From contig CAMBPQ010000001.1 of NCBI GenBank assembly GCA_945869735.1, forward strand, positions 1 through 64,000: a DNA stretch of 64,000 nt, given 5' to 3'. The notes below the pieces were generated by a model. That model was not told where the DNA came from. It saw only the letters and a list, made by a program, of their open reading frames with translations, and ran no database searches. The translations under genes and the position numbers were made by a program. This document shows positions 61,700 through 64,000 of this stretch, piece after piece. The number at the start of each line of letters is the position of its first letter. Position 1 is the stretch's first letter. This stretch comes from Planctomicrobium piriforme (GTDB lineage Bacteria > Planctomycetota > Planctomycetia > Pirellulales > UBA1268).

Positions 61700-62476
61700 A
61701 TGCTCGCCGAACCGCAGACCACCTCCGCCGATCTCGAGTTCGATCTTGCCGGCATCCGCGTTCGCGTGTCGGCCTGGTTCTGGCTGGCCGCGGCCCTCTT
61801 GGGCTGGAGCGTGTGCCAGGCCTACTCGCGGGGTGACCAGCGGATGCTGCTGCAGATGCTCGTGGTCTGGATCGGCATCGTCTTCCTGTCGATCCTCGTG
61901 CACGAGATGGGCCACGCGCTCGCCTACCGCGGCTTCGGCCAGTCGGCCCATGTGGTGCTCTACCACTTCGGTGGTCTGGCGGTCCCGGAATCATGGGGCC
62001 GGCGGCACCTGCGGCCGTTTCAGCGGCTGCTTGTTTCGGCGGCCGGGCCGCTGGCCCAACTGCTGTTCGCCGGGTTGATCGTGGTCGGCCTCAAGGCCGC
62101 GGGATACGCGGTGCCATTCCCGATCCGGACGGTTTCGACCATGTTCGGGCTCGGCGCCGGCCGCGATTTCTCGTCGCCCCTCGTCTACGCCCTCTTCGAC
62201 TTCCTGCTCTACGTCAACATCTTCTGGCCGCTTTTAAACCTCATTCCGGTGCCACCACTCGACGGCGGCCAGATCATCCGCGAGGGACTGCTGACGCTCG
62301 GTGTGTCGAGCGCTCATCGCATCGCCGGCATGATCGGCGTGGTGGCCGGCGGTGCCGTTGCCTGGTGGGGCTACACCAGCGGCCAGCCGTTTCTCGGGAT
62401 CATGTTCGCGATGCTGGCCGCGTCGTGCTTCCAGGGCCTCTCGGCCGGTGATATGCCGTGGCGCCGCTGGAGCTGA
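61700..62476 (+). CDS. M50-family intramembrane metalloprotease (site-2 protease-like)
   Basis: The 258-residue protein has about five membrane helices and the zinc motif HEMGHA within LSILVHEMGHALAYRGFGQ, plus the second metal motif NLIPVPPLDGGQIIREG. Such enzymes cleave transmembrane segments in regulated proteolysis. There is no PDZ domain, as in RseP. The start is an ATG with GGAGGGAC just upstream; the track begins earlier in the lpxB gene. It lies 31 bp after lpxB and overlaps the next gene by 19 bp. Its substrate is unknown. Confidence 0.88.
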   Translation: MLAEPQTTSADLEFDLAGIRVRVSAWFWLAAALLGWSVCQAYSRGDQRMLLQMLVVWIGIVFLSILVHEMGHALAYRGFGQSAHVVLYHFGGLAVPESWGRRHLRPFQRLLVSAAGPLAQLLFAGLIVVGLKAAGYAVPFPIRTVSTMFGLGAGRDFSSPLVYALFDFLLYVNIFWPLLNLIPVPPLDGGQIIREGLLTLGVSSAHRIAGMIGVVAGGAVAWWGYTSGQPFLGIMFAMLAASCFQGLSAGDMPWRRWS

Positions 62477-63270
62477 ACTCCACCGGCCGACCGGCCGTGG
62501 CCGTCGTCGTGCTCGGGGCGAGCAACGTCTCCCGTGGCCTCTGCCGGCTGAGTGCCGTCTCCCGAGCCAGAGCCGGCGGCGCAGCCGATCTGTTCGTCGC
62601 GGCCGGCCACGGTCGCTCGTATGGCGTCAACAGCCGAGTGGCCCTGCGCCGCCTGCCCTCGATCCTCGGAAGCGGTCTCTGGCGCGGGCTCGATCGTGAG
62701 CGAGCGGCGCGTCCTGATGGCGTAGCGTGGCCGCTGGCGCTGGTGACCGACATCGGCAACGACCTGCTCTACGGCTTTACAGTCGATCAGGTGGCTGCGT
62801 GGGTGCGGGAAAGTGTGTGCCGACTGAACGACCGCGGGGCCAGCGTGGCGGTCACCCGTCTGCCGCTGGCGAGCATTGCCAGCGTGGGCCCGCTGCGGTA
62901 CCAAGCCCTGCGGACGTGCTATGTTCCGGGTTGCCGGCTCACGCTCGATGACTTGAAGTCGGCGGCGCAGCGGCTTGACGACGCAGTTGTGGCGCTTGCG
63001 GCCGACCTCGGGGCGACGCTCGTCGGGCAGCCGGGCGAATGGTATGGGCTCGACGCGATCCATGTCCGCCGCCGCCGGCTCGACGACCTCTGGCATCGCG
63101 TGTGCGACGCATGGGGCCTCGGCCCGACGGTGAACACTCCGCGGCCCTCGATCGGTGAATGGGCACGGCTCGGCACCAGGTCGGCCGAAGTCCGCTCGGT
63201 CGCGCGGATGATGCGGTTCACGCCGCAGCCCGTGGTGCAGCGGCCAGACCTGCGGCTGTGGCTGTACTGA
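62458..63270 (+). CDS. SGNH-hydrolase-like protein
   Basis: The 270-residue protein has the SGNH blocks in a weak form: GASNVSRGL (block I, Ser near residue 23), TDIGNDLLYGF (block III-like Asn), and DAIHVRRRRLDDLW (block V Asp/His). It would be an esterase or acyltransferase. The start is a GTG that overlaps the M50 gene by 19 bp, so the two are translationally coupled. Planctomycete relatives are unclassified. The substrate is unknown. Confidence 0.65.
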   Translation: MAPLELNSTGRPAVAVVVLGASNVSRGLCRLSAVSRARAGGAADLFVAAGHGRSYGVNSRVALRRLPSILGSGLWRGLDRERAARPDGVAWPLALVTDIGNDLLYGFTVDQVAAWVRESVCRLNDRGASVAVTRLPLASIASVGPLRYQALRTCYVPGCRLTLDDLKSAAQRLDDAVVALAADLGATLVGQPGEWYGLDAIHVRRRRLDDLWHRVCDAWGLGPTVNTPRPSIGEWARLGTRSAEVRSVARMMRFTPQPVVQRPDLRLWLY

Positions 63271-63484
63271 TGGGTGTTTCCTGACGAACGAACGGCAAGC
63301 GTGCTGGGCGATTCGACGCGCATGGAGCCCCGGCTGGCTGCGGGACGGCATGAGGTTCCTCGCGGGAGTATTTCGCTCAGCGACTGGCGAGGGTCTGCGC
63401 TCAGAAGAGCGAAATCCTCGACGCTCGTCACGCTCACGCCGATCCCTCCGCCTCCTCGAGCGAGGTTCTGAAATCGTGCTGCCT

Positions 63485-63690
63485 GACACTGATCGTGACG
63501 AGCCGGGGGTGGCACGCGCAGAAGCCGGGGAATGTTTGACTCACGAGCGACGTCGAGTCAGCCAGAAGGGCATCCTGTAGCAAAATCCCCCGGCTTCGAG
63601 CATGCCACCCCCGGCGAACCAAGGCGGCACCGACTCGATGCCACGCGGTTACCCCGCGCTCACGCTCCGGGGCTTCCTGATGGGGAGCCG
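63485..63690 (-). repeat. Dispersed repeat family B, copy 4 (with GGAAGCCCC cap)
   Basis: The reverse-complement orientation of copies 1-3: CTGATCGTGACGAGCCGGGG, GTGGCACGCGCAGAAGCCGG, TAGCAAAATCCCCCGGCTTC, and a closing CTCACGCTCCGGGGCTTCCTGA (the inverted cap). The interior GGTGGCACGCGCAGAAGCCG is highly conserved. It lies in the 455-bp gap between the SGNH-like gene and the final partial gene, of which about 205 bp is this repeat. I see nothing coding in the rest. Confidence 0.75.
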
Positions 63691-63725
63691 CCACGAGAAC
63701 ACGTCGTGATGGCCACCGCGCCGCG

Positions 63726-64000
63726 TCAGAGCACGGGCAGCGAGGGCATCGGAGGGCGGGCGACGGCGGCGGCGGCAAGATTGCCCACGAGCCGTTCGCA
63801 GATGGCCTCGAGGTAGGGCCGGCTCGCCGGGTCGTCATAGTTGGCGGCGGTCTTGCCCGCATCGCCGTGCTCGCGGATCGGGATCTGGAGCGGAACCTCG
63901 CCGAGGAACGGGATGTCGAGTTCACGGGCGGTCCGCTTCGCGCCACCGGTGCCGAAGATGTCGTACCGCTTCTGCGTATCGGGGCAGAGGAAGAAGCTCA
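63726..64000 (-). CDS. C-terminal fragment of an Mrp/NBP35-family ATPase (runs off window end)
   Basis: The reverse strand from the right edge reads SFFLCPDTQKRYDIFGTGGA, GEVPLQIPIREHGDAGKTAA, ending in RPPMPSLPVL and a TGA. This matches the C-terminal part of Mrp/ApbC-type P-loop ATPases that carry 4Fe-4S clusters; the CPDTQKRYDIFG and FLGEVPLQIPIREHGD motifs are typical. The N-terminal half with the Walker A lies outside the window. The fragment is absent from the ORF track because it has no start. Confidence 0.8.
   Translation of the reverse strand, partial: SFFLCPDTQKRYDIFGTGGAKRTARELDIPFLGEVPLQIPIREHGDAGKTAANYDDPASRPYLEAICERLVGNLAAAAVARPPMPSLPVL

Noticed and set aside
63434-63946. 170-residue minus-strand ORF at the right end
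   Set aside because: It reads through repeat B4 and the real Mrp-family C-terminus in the wrong frame; the frame giving CPDTQKRYDIFG is the coding one.
1-64000. tRNA, rRNA and CRISPR arrays
   Set aside because: No tRNA-like cloverleaf, rRNA segment or regularly spaced repeat-spacer array was recognised by reading the sequence; a computational scan was not possible.

Overview
The window is about 64 kb of GC-rich bacterial DNA with closely packed genes and a gene content typical of the phylum Planctomycetota, probably a Pirellulales-like lineage. Supporting features are the futalosine-route menaquinone genes mqnB/mqnD, a YTV-type tandem-repeat exported protein, a bacterial topoisomerase VI B subunit, planctomycete-style exported hypotheticals, lpxB plus an Mla lipid-transport set, and short families of dispersed intergenic repeats. 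Species assignment is inference; no rRNA or tRNA gene was seen.

Layout. 0-7.3 kb: mqnB-mqnD, an exported thioredoxin/trypsin-like fusion, metG, a universal stress protein and epmA. 7.4-14.1 kb: one long minus-strand run of eight genes (membrane protein, thiS, thiG, hisF, pilT, a degenerate GspE/PilB-like ATPase, a CvpA-like protein and a membrane protein), preceded by an exported WD40 protein. 16-21.4 kb: a FucI-like sugar isomerase and a xylulokinase-like kinase, then a LipB-like protein overlapping lipA. 21.6-26.5 kb: a sigma-54 activator overlapping an exported HEAT-like protein, then argH. 26.6-35.5 kb: dinG, glgA, two RNA methyltransferases and several planctomycete-type hypotheticals. 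36-42.4 kb: topoisomerase VI B, two small exported proteins, a MerR-TPR protein and the YTV-repeat protein. 42.6-49.6 kb: a cyanophycin locus with a DUF1854 protein and an ABC exporter divergent from cyanophycin synthetase. 49.7-55.5 kb: mlaE-mlaF-mlaD and clpC. 55.7-64 kb: a TPR protein, thiE, a TlpA-like lipoprotein, an MFS transporter, a TRASH-like protein, lpxB, an M50 protease, an SGNH-like protein and the truncated end of an Mrp/NBP35 ATPase.

The strongest novelty candidate is the cyanophycin synthetase at 46426-49581. It is a complete CphA (ATP-grasp plus Mur ligase) continuing in frame into a full SET methyltransferase domain with a post-SET cysteine motif. This suggests that cyanophycin, its lysine side chains, or a protein on the granule surface may be methylated. 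Other unusual items are a LipB-like protein that lacks both expected catalytic residues beside lipA, a GspE-like ATPase with a broken Walker A in a pilT operon, an apparently orphan topoisomerase VI B subunit, and two dispersed repeat families of about 155 bp and about 200 bp.

The ORF track writes GTG and TTG first codons as M. Several starts below were therefore moved to the codon best supported by family length, Shine-Dalgarno sequence or neighbour overlap.
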